Shown: positions 1 through 7,544 of the stretch, in pieces | Layout of the letters: every line of letters starts with the position of its first letter | Numbering within the stretch: position 1 is the first letter of the stretch | Assembly: GCA_964522485.1 (NCBI GenBank) | Contig: CAZFUS010000071.1 | Coordinates: forward strand, 1-13,588 | Direction: 5' to 3' | DNA length: 13,588 bases | Source: Methylohalomonas sp964522485 | Lineage (GTDB): Bacteria > Pseudomonadota > Gammaproteobacteria > Methylohalomonadales > Methylohalomonadaceae | The notes under the pieces: generated by a model | The model's database searches: none | What the model saw: the letters and a program-made list of their open reading frames with translations, nothing else | What the model was told of the DNA's origin: nothing | Translations under genes and position numbers: made by a program

Positions 1-304
1 CTATATGTATGCGCCGTTTATCATGTGGCTCCCCAATGGCCCCGCCTACAGGCACAAACAGAAACCGCTTGCATACCGCATCGCTGAAAAGAGAAACAGG
101 GCAGGTTTCTATCCGTTCGAATACATGCCGGTTCAGGGTGTTGAGCGGCTCAAAAGCAGGCCGCCGGAGGAACGGCCGATCGCAGAGAATTTCCTGAGCA
201 CGGTCGACAGGAGCCTCAAACAACCCTGGATCTACCACCCCCTGAGAAGATCCAGACTGCTCAGAAAACTGCATGAACTCGAATCGCTGTTTCGATCCGT
301 GTAG
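1..304 (+). CDS. Glycosyltransferase-like protein, C-terminal fragment cut by the window edge
   Basis: The reading frame is open from the first complete codon at position 2 to the TAG at 302-304, so only about the last 100 residues are present; the Met at position 5 is almost certainly internal. The fragment aligns without gaps to the C-terminal part of the next gene: both contain PFIMWLP, then AYR-KQK, AEK, GF-PF-YM, PIAE-FLST and PWIY-PL. By eye more than half of the first 80 aligned residues are identical. It is therefore a tandem paralogue of that glycosyltransferase-like protein. The catalytic N-terminal half lies outside the window, so activity cannot be judged here. Its role in glycan assembly is inferred from the paralogue and from the neighbouring sulfotransferase and O-antigen ligase-type genes. 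Confidence 0.8.
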   Translation, partial: YMYAPFIMWLPNGPAYRHKQKPLAYRIAEKRNRAGFYPFEYMPVQGVERLKSRPPEERPIAENFLSTVDRSLKQPWIYHPLRRSRLLRKLHELESLFRSV

Positions 305-314
305 CCGCCGCCCA

Positions 315-1223
315 ATGATTTTTTATGTATTTTCATTTAATAGAGGCCAGTTTCTGGAAAACTGTGTCCGCTCCATCGAGGACTGCGCGCCGCAGTCAAG
401 TATTGTCATATTCGATGATCGGAGCAATGATCCGGATACGGTTGACACGCTGAAGCGGCTGGCTGGCAAGCATCGTGTCGTATCCAGCCAGTCCGATCCG
501 GGACACAAACACGGCGGTCTGTATGCCAACATGCAGTTTGCACTGGAGGCGGCCCCTGATGATACCATCCTCTGCTTCATCCAGGACGACACCCAGCTGG
601 TACGGAAACTGACGGATCCCGACCAGAAGTCGATTCTCGAAGCATTCAATAACAGACCGGATCTGGGCTTTATTTCTCCCGCCTTCATACGCGGAATAGC
701 CTTGCAGAATCAGTCCGCCAGGCAGTTCGACTATGATCCGGATGTCAATCTGCTGTACTGGCGTGAGTCCCGGCGAAGCGCGGGTGTGTATTATTCGGAT
801 ATTTTCATGACGACGGCCCGACGTCTCCGATCACGTCAGTGGCGGTTTCAGGCTGGTGAGCCTGCCAACCAGAGACAGGCGCAGTCCATATTCTCCCGGA
901 TGGGCTATCTCCCCTGCCCCTTCATTATGTGGCTGCCCTACGGAACCGCTTACCGCGGCAAGCAGAAAACGCTGGCTCTGCGGCTGGCGGAAAAAATCAG
1001 GCACTGTGGCTTCCATCCATTCCGATACATGCAGGACAGTGACGTTGATTATTTGCGATCGCAATCTCCACCGACATTGCCAATCGCAGAAGAATTCCTG
1101 TCGACCACGCGAGGCGAACTTAAAAAGCCCTGGATATACGATCCATTGCAGAATTCATCCGCCTTGAAACACCTGAATCGCGTCGAGCTTTATTTGCGGT
1201 CCGCCTTTCCTTTAACATTCTGA
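315..1223 (+). CDS. GT2-like glycosyltransferase (GT-A fold), paralogue of the preceding gene
   Basis: From the ATG at 315 the product is 302 residues and begins with the hydrophobic strand MIFYVFSFNRG typical of GT-A glycosyltransferases. Residues 31-40 read VIFDDRSNDP, matching the nucleotide-sugar-binding acidic pair of family 2 enzymes, and FIQDDTQ around residues 88-94 is a candidate DxD-like metal-binding site. The C-terminal third, with PFIMWLP and PWIYDPL, is shared with the preceding fragment and may serve acceptor recognition. An upstream ATG at 273 in the same frame would add 14 residues and overlap the previous gene by 32 bases; I prefer 315 because homologous folds start at this strand, although neither start has a clear ribosome binding site. 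The expected role is cytoplasmic or membrane-associated sugar transfer in surface polysaccharide synthesis. Donor and acceptor are unknown. The stop is followed by 145 bases before the sulfotransferase gene. Confidence 0.8.
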   Translation: MIFYVFSFNRGQFLENCVRSIEDCAPQSSIVIFDDRSNDPDTVDTLKRLAGKHRVVSSQSDPGHKHGGLYANMQFALEAAPDDTILCFIQDDTQLVRKLTDPDQKSILEAFNNRPDLGFISPAFIRGIALQNQSARQFDYDPDVNLLYWRESRRSAGVYYSDIFMTTARRLRSRQWRFQAGEPANQRQAQSIFSRMGYLPCPFIMWLPYGTAYRGKQKTLALRLAEKIRHCGFHPFRYMQDSDVDYLRSQSPPTLPIAEEFLSTTRGELKKPWIYDPLQNSSALKHLNRVELYLRSAFPLTF

Positions 1224-1357
1224 TTATGTGCCTGATTTCGCTTGATAGCTTGCCAACCTGCGAACTTCCATGCGTAATAACAGCTCTGATTGGCAGGACC
1301 GTATGACATCATGATGACTTCACAGCTGACTACAGCCGCCTGTTAATTCAAACGCAT

Positions 1358-1363
1358 GAGAGG
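1358..1363 (+). promoter_or_regulatory. Shine-Dalgarno site of the sulfotransferase gene
   Basis: GAGAGG lies 5 bases before the ATG at 1369. This fixes the start of the sulfotransferase and is one of the better ribosome binding sites in the window. No convincing sigma70 promoter was found in the 145 bases upstream. An isolated TTGATA at 1242-1247 has no good -10 box at the right distance. Confidence 0.6.
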
Positions 1364-1368
1364 TTGAA

Positions 1369-2280
1369 ATGGCCGTCGACGCCAGCGAGCCACGCTTTCT
1401 TTACATTATCTCGACAGGACGCTGTGGTACCCAGTGGCTGGCCAGCGTTCTGGGCGCGATCTATGCGGATCGGGCGGTGATCGAGCATGAACCCCTGGGA
1501 CCGGCCTATCGCCCCAAGGAGACGCTCCGTGTGCCCGGGCGCCTCGCCGAACTGGCCTCGACCCCGCCATTAGCCAGGCACCTGGCCCGTATCGATGGGA
1601 TACTCGAACACAGCCCCTATATCGAATGCGGCTGGCCGGCCTTTGCGGCGGTCCCGATCTTCATTGATCGCTTTGGACCGCGGCTGCGTCTCATCCATCT
1701 TGTCCGTCATCCGGTTTATACGGCGCTTTCTTACCAGACAGTCAATCATTACCAGCTGGAGCCCGGTGACCAGTGGCTGCCATGCGAACTCGACCCGTTC
1801 GATGCCGGCGTCATGCACCCGCATTACCGTGACAGATGGGACAGACTTTCGGCCTATGAGAAGAGCCTGTTTCAGTGGCTGGAGATACATACCTGGGCAG
1901 AGACACTCAAGCGGGATTATCCGCAGGCCGGGATTCGCACGGTGCGATTGGAAGATCTCTTCTCACCACACGGGGCTGCCGTGCTGCATGAAATCACAGA
2001 CATGGCCGGCCTGCCCCGCCGCCAGGCACTGGACACGAAACTCTATGAACGGGTGGATGCGCATCAGCAGGGCACATTTCGGCAGTTTGAATGGACACAG
2101 ATTTACGAGTATCCGGAAGTCATGGCGCTTGCGACGCATTACGGCTATGAATTCGACACGCTGGAGAGTGAACGATTGATACAGCGCTACCGTTCACCCG
2201 TTTTAGAGCGCCTGAACAAACAGTTCAAACACTTCAAGCGTCGCTGGAGACGGCGGCTGCAGGGCACCAGCCAGCCATGA
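1369..2280 (+). CDS. PAPS-dependent sulfotransferase family protein
   Basis: The 303-residue product has the two nucleotide-binding motifs of the sulfotransferase superfamily. STGRCGTQW at residues 15-23 sits right after the first beta strand and is the 5'-phosphosulfate loop. LIHLVRHPVYTALSY at about 108-122 is the 3'-phosphate motif, with Arg113 and Ser121 in the expected places. The family moves sulfate from PAPS to a hydroxyl or amine, usually on a carbohydrate in bacterial surface-glycan clusters. There is no signal peptide, so it should act in the cytoplasm on a precursor. The basic C-terminus (KQFKHFKRRWRRRL) could touch the membrane or an anionic acceptor; this is inference. The stop codon overlaps the start of the next gene by 4 bases (ATGA), implying translational coupling with the ligase/polymerase-like protein. 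The acceptor cannot be predicted. Confidence 0.87.
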   Translation: MAVDASEPRFLYIISTGRCGTQWLASVLGAIYADRAVIEHEPLGPAYRPKETLRVPGRLAELASTPPLARHLARIDGILEHSPYIECGWPAFAAVPIFIDRFGPRLRLIHLVRHPVYTALSYQTVNHYQLEPGDQWLPCELDPFDAGVMHPHYRDRWDRLSAYEKSLFQWLEIHTWAETLKRDYPQAGIRTVRLEDLFSPHGAAVLHEITDMAGLPRRQALDTKLYERVDAHQQGTFRQFEWTQIYEYPEVMALATHYGYEFDTLESERLIQRYRSPVLERLNKQFKHFKRRWRRRLQGTSQP

Positions 2281-3569
2281 ATTTCGTCCGCATCCGTTCT
2301 GGCTCATACGGTGAGGTCCTGGACCACTCACTGAATGCTGACAGGCAGGCCTGGTACATCAGTGCCGGCATGCTGACATTTCTGTTTGTGGCTCTGGTCT
2401 CCCCCTGGGACGAGCTGTATAAGACATTGTTCTATGTGATCATCGCACCTCTGGTGCTGCTGCATTTCTTCAGCAATCACACCAGTCATGCAGGCAGTGA
2501 TCGGATCATGCTGTGGTCATGCGCCCTCATCATCTATGTAGTCATCAGCAGCTTGATGATGAGTGACGCGGCCATGCCACAGCAACTCAAGCAGATACGC
2601 TGGGCTGCCGAAACACTGATACTGACAGGCGCCATGTATATTGGCGTACAGCAATGGCTGAAACAGCCCCGTTTGCACGGGCGGTTATTCCTGATCGCGG
2701 TCCTGGTCGCATGCACCGTGACCCTGATCAGCTATGCCGTGAGAGTGGACGGCATCGAGCGTCTCTACGGATATGGATTTCTGGATCATTCCATCATCGG
2801 GCCCGCCGTTCTGATGGTTCTCTGGGCCATGGGGCTCTGTTTGTTGATGCATGAGGCATCAATGACACTGCACGATTACGGTCTGGCGCTCCTTTCTCTC
2901 GTGATCATCGGCGCTGTCACCCTGATGACCATGAGCCGGGGACCAATTATCTCGCTGCTCATCTATGTGGCGTTTATCGGCACGGCGCTCTATCTCAATG
3001 TCCCCGGCAGACAGCGTATGGCAGTACTGTTCGGCGTGCTGGTATTCATGCTGGTTCTTCCGTCGATCACGTTTCTGGGAGGGCCTTCATCCATGATCGA
3101 CAGCATGTTCGATCGGGGCGCTTCACTCCGGCCGGATATCTGGCTCGCGACCATCAGTCACCCGCCCGAATCACTCCTATTGGGCGAGGGCTATGCAACC
3201 CTCTTTATAGACACTCCAGCAGGCCGTGTTGCATCCGAACTCATTGGTGAGCAAATCTGGCATCCCCATAATCTGCTGTTAAGCGTTTATTACTTTTCTG
3301 GGCTTATCGGCGCCCTTCTGTTCGTAATGATACTCGTGCAGCTAACCATGAGGATTCTGCGCACGCATACTGATATTCGGTACAAGTCTCTGCTGCTGGG
3401 CCTACTCGGTCTGATTGTGATGCTGAATACCACCAGGGGACACACGATAGTCATTTCTCCCGATCCGATCTGGGTCCTGTTCTGGATACCGGTCGTGTTT
3501 CTGGCAGTGCTGTCCCGGCAGAATCGGGCCGCTCCACGTCATCATGTCCGACGTCAGCAAAACCGCTGA
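2277..3569 (+). CDS. O-antigen ligase/polymerase (WaaL/Wzy-type) membrane protein
   Basis: This 430-residue protein is strongly hydrophobic, with roughly ten or more predicted membrane segments. It carries the landmarks of the O-antigen ligase/Wzy_C family: SRGP at about 220-223 after a membrane helix, RPDIW at about 285-289 in the large periplasmic loop, and HPHN at 329-332 immediately before the helix LLLSVYYFSGLIGALLF. In this superfamily conserved Arg and His residues of the periplasmic loops handle the undecaprenyl-linked glycan, which is either joined to lipid A-core (WaaL) or polymerised (Wzy). Sequence alone does not separate ligase from polymerase. The start overlaps the sulfotransferase stop by 4 bases, suggesting the two act on the same glycan. 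The tail is short and basic. It ends 37 bases from the convergent glycosyltransferase gene with no strong terminator hairpin between them. Confidence 0.85.
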   Translation: MNFVRIRSGSYGEVLDHSLNADRQAWYISAGMLTFLFVALVSPWDELYKTLFYVIIAPLVLLHFFSNHTSHAGSDRIMLWSCALIIYVVISSLMMSDAAMPQQLKQIRWAAETLILTGAMYIGVQQWLKQPRLHGRLFLIAVLVACTVTLISYAVRVDGIERLYGYGFLDHSIIGPAVLMVLWAMGLCLLMHEASMTLHDYGLALLSLVIIGAVTLMTMSRGPIISLLIYVAFIGTALYLNVPGRQRMAVLFGVLVFMLVLPSITFLGGPSSMIDSMFDRGASLRPDIWLATISHPPESLLLGEGYATLFIDTPAGRVASELIGEQIWHPHNLLLSVYYFSGLIGALLFVMILVQLTMRILRTHTDIRYKSLLLGLLGLIVMLNTTRGHTIVISPDPIWVLFWIPVVFLAVLSRQNRAAPRHHVRRQQNR

Positions 3570-3606
3570 TACCTCGCCGCCACTTTTCGGGAACACCATG
3601 ACGGCA

Positions 3607-4458
3607 TCACTCAATAAACCGAGGTTCGTAGCCGGATCTCTGCAACTGTTTGATGCCATAGTGCGTGGTTGCCAGCCTTTGCTCTTCACTCTGCCTGCGT
3701 AGCAACTTGTTCGCGACGACTTCTTCAGGAACACGATAGTTTCTGTCATGCTCGAGATGGAGCACGATCGCATTATAGCGCACATGCCTTGCCCGGATGC
3801 CGGCATTCAGCAGGCGAACCCCGAATTCCCGATCTTCACCGCCCCAGGCCATTCTTTCGTCAAAACCGTTGACCGCCAATACATCATTACGCCAGGCGGA
3901 ACCGTTTGAACCCTTGAAATTGCACCTGGTAGGCGTGATGCGATTCAGGATCCGGGCTTGACCATAGCTCGCCGTCAGTTTCAGATTCTTGTAGCTGCGC
4001 GGCAGGCCGCGGGCAACCAGCCAGTCCAGATTGAAACAACGACCATCGAGTATATCCTCCCTGCTGATGGCTTCGCTGGTCGGCATCGGCAACTTATAAT
4101 AGCCGCCGGACAGATAAATGCCCGGTCTCGCCTGCTGTGCATGCACCGCCAGAAAATCCTGCCTCGGAATACAGTCTCCATCAGTGAAAACCAGATAATC
4201 TGACCGGGCGTGCAGTATAGCCTTGTTCAGAATCCGGCATTTGCGAAAACCCCTGTCCGCCTGCCAGACATGCTGAATTGACAACGCGGTTGTCTTGCGC
4301 ATCTGCTGAATCAGCTCAGCAGTTTCTTCTGTAGAGCCGTCATCGGCAATGATGAGTTCGAAATCGCGATGCGTTTGCCGGCTGTATCCCCAGAGGACCT
4401 TTTCCAGCCAGACAGGGGAGTTGTAGGTAGAGACTATAACTGAGAGCTGCATGGTCAT
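3607..4458 (-). CDS. Family 2 glycosyltransferase with a C-terminal galactosyltransferase-like (GT7C) segment
   Basis: The 283-residue product starts MTMQLSVIVSTYNS, the standard first strand of GT2 enzymes. FELIIADDGS places the nucleotide-binding Asp pair at 39-40, and VFTDGDCIP gives the DxD metal site at 93-95. Further on, GSNGSAWRNDVLAVNGFDERMAWGGED at about 183-209 matches the GT7C-type half, with the GGED motif at 206-209 supplying the likely catalytic base. This two-part layout is typical of soluble or peripheral transferases that build LPS core, capsule or other surface glycans. A second in-frame ATG two codons downstream is an equally plausible start. The membrane-protein gene ends 36 bases upstream on the same strand, so the two probably share a transcript. 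Donor sugar and linkage are unknown. Confidence 0.88.
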   Translation of the reverse strand: MTMQLSVIVSTYNSPVWLEKVLWGYSRQTHRDFELIIADDGSTEETAELIQQMRKTTALSIQHVWQADRGFRKCRILNKAILHARSDYLVFTDGDCIPRQDFLAVHAQQARPGIYLSGGYYKLPMPTSEAISREDILDGRCFNLDWLVARGLPRSYKNLKLTASYGQARILNRITPTRCNFKGSNGSAWRNDVLAVNGFDERMAWGGEDREFGVRLLNAGIRARHVRYNAIVLHLEHDRNYRVPEEVVANKLLRRQSEEQRLATTHYGIKQLQRSGYEPRFIE

Positions 4459-4494
4459 ATCCGGTCACACAATCACTGCTGAATTGTGCCGCTC

Positions 4495-5115
4495 TCAATC
4501 AGTCTTGGCTGCAGAAAGCTGCAGAAGAAGCCGATAGGAACCATAGGCGATAAAGATATAGCCGAACAGCTCAAGGCCTTCCTGTATCGCGCTCCGGTAA
4601 ACCCAGTGATAATCCTCGCCCATGATGTCAGTCCACAACAGATTGCCACTGCCGAATACCCGGCTGAATATGAGCACCACCAGCAATCCGATCAGTATAT
4701 TGTAATAGGCCCGGGTACCTATAAAAGCCGCCATCGGAACCAGCACGGTGTCGCGGCAGACAATGGCCCAGCCTATTGAAACGATCGCGATCAACAGGGC
4801 CGGATAAATCCAGAAACCGTGGGATATTGAGTTTAACAGTTCGTCAAACTCGCGAATCAGCATACAGGCAAAGAATCCCGCCACGAGTATGAGAAAGCCT
4901 CTACTGGCGGGCAACCGCCAGGCGCCGTAGAAGAGCATCAGGGCCGATAACAGTATCAGAATTTCCTGGATATCCTCAGTGACCGAGCGATCGGCCAGCG
5001 CATGTCCCATCACGACGATGTCAATATACACCGTTGCTGCGGGTAGCAGCGTAATGACGGCGAGCAGCATGAACTCCGCCAGTGCCTTTAATATGATGCC
5101 GATCTCCCTACCCAT
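4495..5115 (-). CDS. Unidentified six-helix integral membrane protein
   Basis: I do not recognise this 206-residue protein. Hydrophobic stretches at about residues 8-28, 50-66, 73-88, 100-120, 123-149 and 181-200 suggest around six membrane helices. Polar, potentially functional residues cluster in two places: REFDELLNSISHG at about 88-100, and GEDYHWVYRSAIQEGLELFGY at about 166-186, which places acidic, His, Trp and Arg residues just before the last helix. There is no lipobox and no cleavable signal peptide. The start at 5115 is supported by AGGGGGA (5122-5128, minus strand) six bases upstream. It precedes the GT2 gene by 36 bases in the same direction, so a link with surface-glycan export or modification is plausible but unproven. 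A small transporter or stress-related membrane protein is also possible. Confidence 0.75.
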   Translation of the reverse strand: MGREIGIILKALAEFMLLAVITLLPAATVYIDIVVMGHALADRSVTEDIQEILILLSALMLFYGAWRLPASRGFLILVAGFFACMLIREFDELLNSISHGFWIYPALLIAIVSIGWAIVCRDTVLVPMAAFIGTRAYYNILIGLLVVLIFSRVFGSGNLLWTDIMGEDYHWVYRSAIQEGLELFGYIFIAYGSYRLLLQLSAAKTD

Positions 5116-5296
5116 GGAGTGTCCCCCTGCATTTACTCTGTATTCAAGTCAACGCGCTGTGCAGATTACAATAAGCCGTTACATTCCGCGCGGGCTGGTG
5201 TTTTGTACCATAAGTTCGTCCACCCCTGGATCATTATCGCCGCTTGCCGGATAATGCGCGGCTCCCAATATTCTATATGAATCAACACTGACAGCC
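5116..5296. promoter_or_regulatory. Divergent intergenic region between the membrane-protein gene and ettA
   Basis: These 181 bases must hold the promoters of both flanking genes. For ettA the best candidate I can find is TTGCCG (5244-5249) with TATTCT (5269-5274), a 19-base spacer and only moderate consensus. On the minus strand a TTGACT box lies about 30 bases upstream of the membrane-protein start but lacks a good -10. No riboswitch or operator was recognised. Confidence 0.3.
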
Positions 5297-6964
5297 ATGG
5301 CGCAATATGTATTCAGCATGGCCGGCCTCGGCAAGGTCGTGCCGCCGAAGAAGAAGATCCTTGACAACATCAACCTGAATTTTTTCCACGGCGCCAAGAT
5401 CGGCGTGCTCGGCTACAACGGCGCGGGCAAGTCGACGCTGCTGCGAATCATGGCCGGTGTCGATAAGGAGTTCGAGGGCGAGGCGCGGCCGCAGCCGGGT
5501 CTCAAGATCGGCTTCCTGCCGCAGGAACCGCAGCTTGACGACAGCAAGGATGTCCGTGCCAATGTGCTCGAAGGGGTGGGCGAAACCCAGGCATTACTGG
5601 ATCGCTTCAACCAGATCAGCGAGGAATTTGCGGATCCGGAAGCGGATTTCGAGAAACTCATGGAGGAACAGGGCCGGCTCCAGGACCAGATCGAGGCTGC
5701 CGGCGCCTGGGATCTCGAACGTAAGCTCGAGGTCGCTTCGGATGCCCTGCGTCTGCCGCCGTGGGACACCGATACAGCCACATTGTCGGGTGGTGAACGC
5801 CGTCGTGTGGCGCTGTGCAAACTACTGCTCGCCGACAACGACATGCTCATCCTCGACGAGCCAACCAATCATCTCGACGCAGAATCGGTGGCCTGGCTTG
5901 AGCGTTTTCTGGGTGAATTCACCGGTACAGTGGTGGCCGTCACCCACGACCGCTACTTCCTGGACAACGTCGCCGGCTGGATCCTGGAGCTGGATCGCGG
6001 CCGCGGTATCCCGTTCGAGGGCAATTACTCGGCCTGGCTCGACTACAAGGAAAAGCGTCTCGCCAACGAGGAGAAATCCGAGAGCGCACGGCGCAAGGCC
6101 ATGGCACAGGAGCTGGAATGGGCGCGCACCAACCCGAAGGGCCGTCAGAGCAAGAGCAAGGCACGCCTCAACCGTATCGAGGAAATGCAGCAAAGCGAAT
6201 ACCAGAAACGCGCTGAAACCAACGAGATCTATATCCCGCCGGGTCCGCGACTCGGCGACAAAGTCATCGTCGCGGAAGACCTGCGCAAAAGTTTCCGCGA
6301 CCGCGAGCTCTACCAGGGCCTGTCATTCCATGTTCCCAAGGGCGCCCTGATCGGCGTCATCGGCCCCAACGGTGCGGGTAAGACGACATTGTTAAGAATG
6401 ATCACCGGTGCCGAACCGCCTGACGGCGGCAGCATCGAACTGGGTGAAACCGTGGAGGTTGCCTATGTCGATCAGTCACGTGATGCACTTGATGGTGACA
6501 GGACAGTTTGGGAGGAAATCTCCAACGGTCAGGACATCATCGAAGTCGGCAACTGGCAGGTACAGTCGCGGGCCTACGTTGGCCGCTTCAACTTCAAGGG
6601 CCCGGATCAGCAGAAACTGGTCAGGGACCTCTCCGGCGGTGAACGCAATCGCCTGCATCTGGCCAGGATACTGAAAAGCGGTGGCAACCTGCTGCTGCTC
6701 GACGAGCCGACCAATGATCTCGATGTCGAAACGCTGCGTGCGCTGGAGCAGGCCCTGCTCGACTATCCCGGCGGCGCCGTCGTTATCTCCCATGACCGCT
6801 GGTTTCTGGATCGCATATCAACCCACACTCTAGCGTTCGAGGAAAGCGGTGAAGTATTCTTCTTTGAAGGGAGTTACAGCGAATACGAAGAAGACCGCAA
6901 GCGCCGTCTCGGCGCCGATGCCGACCAGCCGCATCGGCCGAAGTACAAGCGGCTCGATCGTTGA
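5297..6964 (+). CDS. ettA: Energy-dependent translational throttle protein EttA (ABC-F ATPase)
   Basis: The product is 555 residues, the same length as E. coli EttA. It has two ABC ATPase domains and no membrane part. Domain 1 has Walker A GYNGAGKS at 39-46, signature LSGGE at 163-167 and Walker B LILDEP at 184-189. Domain 2 has Walker A GPNGAGKT at 356-363, signature LSGGE at 445-449 and Walker B LLLLDEP at 465-471. The acidic insert at about 95-140 corresponds to the EttA arm that touches ribosomal protein L1. The basic linker at about 245-320 (KSESARRKAMAQELEWAR, KGRQSKSKARLNRIEE) is the P-site tRNA interaction motif. In E. coli EttA binds the ribosomal E site and gates entry into elongation according to the ATP/ADP balance; the same role is expected here. 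All catalytic residues are intact. The ATG at 5297 gives the family-typical N-terminus MAQYVFSMAGLGK. Confidence 0.97.
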   Translation: MAQYVFSMAGLGKVVPPKKKILDNINLNFFHGAKIGVLGYNGAGKSTLLRIMAGVDKEFEGEARPQPGLKIGFLPQEPQLDDSKDVRANVLEGVGETQALLDRFNQISEEFADPEADFEKLMEEQGRLQDQIEAAGAWDLERKLEVASDALRLPPWDTDTATLSGGERRRVALCKLLLADNDMLILDEPTNHLDAESVAWLERFLGEFTGTVVAVTHDRYFLDNVAGWILELDRGRGIPFEGNYSAWLDYKEKRLANEEKSESARRKAMAQELEWARTNPKGRQSKSKARLNRIEEMQQSEYQKRAETNEIYIPPGPRLGDKVIVAEDLRKSFRDRELYQGLSFHVPKGALIGVIGPNGAGKTTLLRMITGAEPPDGGSIELGETVEVAYVDQSRDALDGDRTVWEEISNGQDIIEVGNWQVQSRAYVGRFNFKGPDQQKLVRDLSGGERNRLHLARILKSGGNLLLLDEPTNDLDVETLRALEQALLDYPGGAVVISHDRWFLDRISTHTLAFEESGEVFFFEGSYSEYEEDRKRRLGADADQPHRPKYKRLDR

Positions 6965-7046
6965 TAGCCAGGATTATTCACGAACAATAACCGGACACCT
7001 GTACTATTCTGCTTCAACGCAGTGATTGGTTATGCAGACAGGCTGT

Positions 7047-7090
7047 TTCAGCAACACCCGGCCTGAATGATCAGGCCGGGTGTTGCTGAA
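7047..7090. terminator. Perfect 20-bp inverted repeat, probable bidirectional transcription terminator
   Basis: The arms at 7047-7066 and 7071-7090 are exact reverse complements, separated by the four bases ATGA. The core of the stem is GC-rich (CCCGGCC). It lies 82 bases after the ettA stop and 7 bases beyond the stop of the convergent glycine-zipper gene, which is where a shared terminator is expected. Neither flank has the U-run of a classical intrinsic terminator, so it may instead act as a Rho-assisted terminator, an RNA 3'-end stabiliser or a block to antisense read-through. Confidence 0.65.
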
Positions 7091-7097
7091 CGATAAC

Positions 7098-7484
7098 TTA
7101 CCGACAACGGCCCTGCCTGGCCAGACCGGGCGGACAGAAACCATGTCTGTGATGGCGTGGCGGCGCGTAATAGTGACGCGGCTTGTAATGCTTGTGATGA
7201 TAACGCGGTGGCGGTTGATAATAGTGCCGCGCCGGCTGGTAGTGCCCGTGCGATGTATAACGGCGCTGATAACTTTGGGTATTGTAAGCCGTACCCATAG
7301 CGGCACCGAGACCGGAGCCGATAATTGCCCCGTCACGGCCGCCGACTTCGGCCCCGAGGAAACCGCCCAACGCTCCACCGAGTGCGCCGCCAACGGCCGA
7401 ATCCAGCGACAGACGGTTATGTTCGGCCTGTGCCGCCGATGACAGCAGCAAGAAGCCGAATAACGCGAACAGTTGCTTTTTCAT
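7098..7484 (-). CDS. Secreted glycine-zipper protein with a His/Tyr-rich C-terminal tail
   Basis: The 128-residue product has a clear signal peptide, MKKQLFALFGFLLLSSAAQA, with likely cleavage after Ala20; there is no lipobox Cys. Residues 31-66 form a glycine zipper (VGGALGGALGGFLGAEVGG, then GAIIGSGLGAAMG), the glycine-spaced pattern of outer-membrane and periplasmic two-helix proteins. From about residue 72 the chain is rich in His, Tyr, Pro and Arg, with ten His between 79 and 114. It ends in CPPGLARQGRC, holding the only two Cys (117 and 127), which could form a disulfide or bind metal; that is inference. CPPGLA-type endings also occur in other small periplasmic proteins such as RcnB/CigR-like ones. 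A strong ribosome binding site (AGAGGTG, 7489-7495) fixes the start. The gene appears monocistronic, and its function is unknown. Confidence 0.85.
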   Translation of the reverse strand: MKKQLFALFGFLLLSSAAQAEHNRLSLDSAVGGALGGALGGFLGAEVGGRDGAIIGSGLGAAMGTAYNTQSYQRRYTSHGHYQPARHYYQPPPRYHHKHYKPRHYYAPPRHHRHGFCPPGLARQGRCR

Positions 7485-7488
7485 GGTT

Positions 7489-7495
7489 CACCTCT
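7489..7495 (-). promoter_or_regulatory. Shine-Dalgarno site of the glycine-zipper gene
   Basis: On the minus strand AGAGGTG stands four bases before the ATG at 7484 (six if counted from AGAGG). It is the strongest ribosome binding site in the window and makes the start secure. It suggests efficient translation of this small envelope protein. Confidence 0.7.
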
Positions 7496-7544
7496 TTCCT
7501 GGTAACTTGACTGGCATGGCAGAATTCACCACGCATACTGACAG

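Noticed and set aside
1307..1316. Ten-base palindrome CATCATGATG upstream of the sulfotransferase
   Set aside because: It is too short and isolated to support an operator call, and no promoter is placed next to it.
5457..6350. Plus-strand reading frame of 297 codons within ettA in another frame
   Set aside because: The product is rich in Arg and Ser as expected from an out-of-frame reading of a GC-rich gene. EttA is complete in the main frame.
7080..7442. Plus-strand reading frame of 120 codons opposite the glycine-zipper gene
   Set aside because: It is the reverse of a gene with a signal peptide and a strong ribosome binding site. Its own product has no recognisable domain and begins inside the hairpin region.
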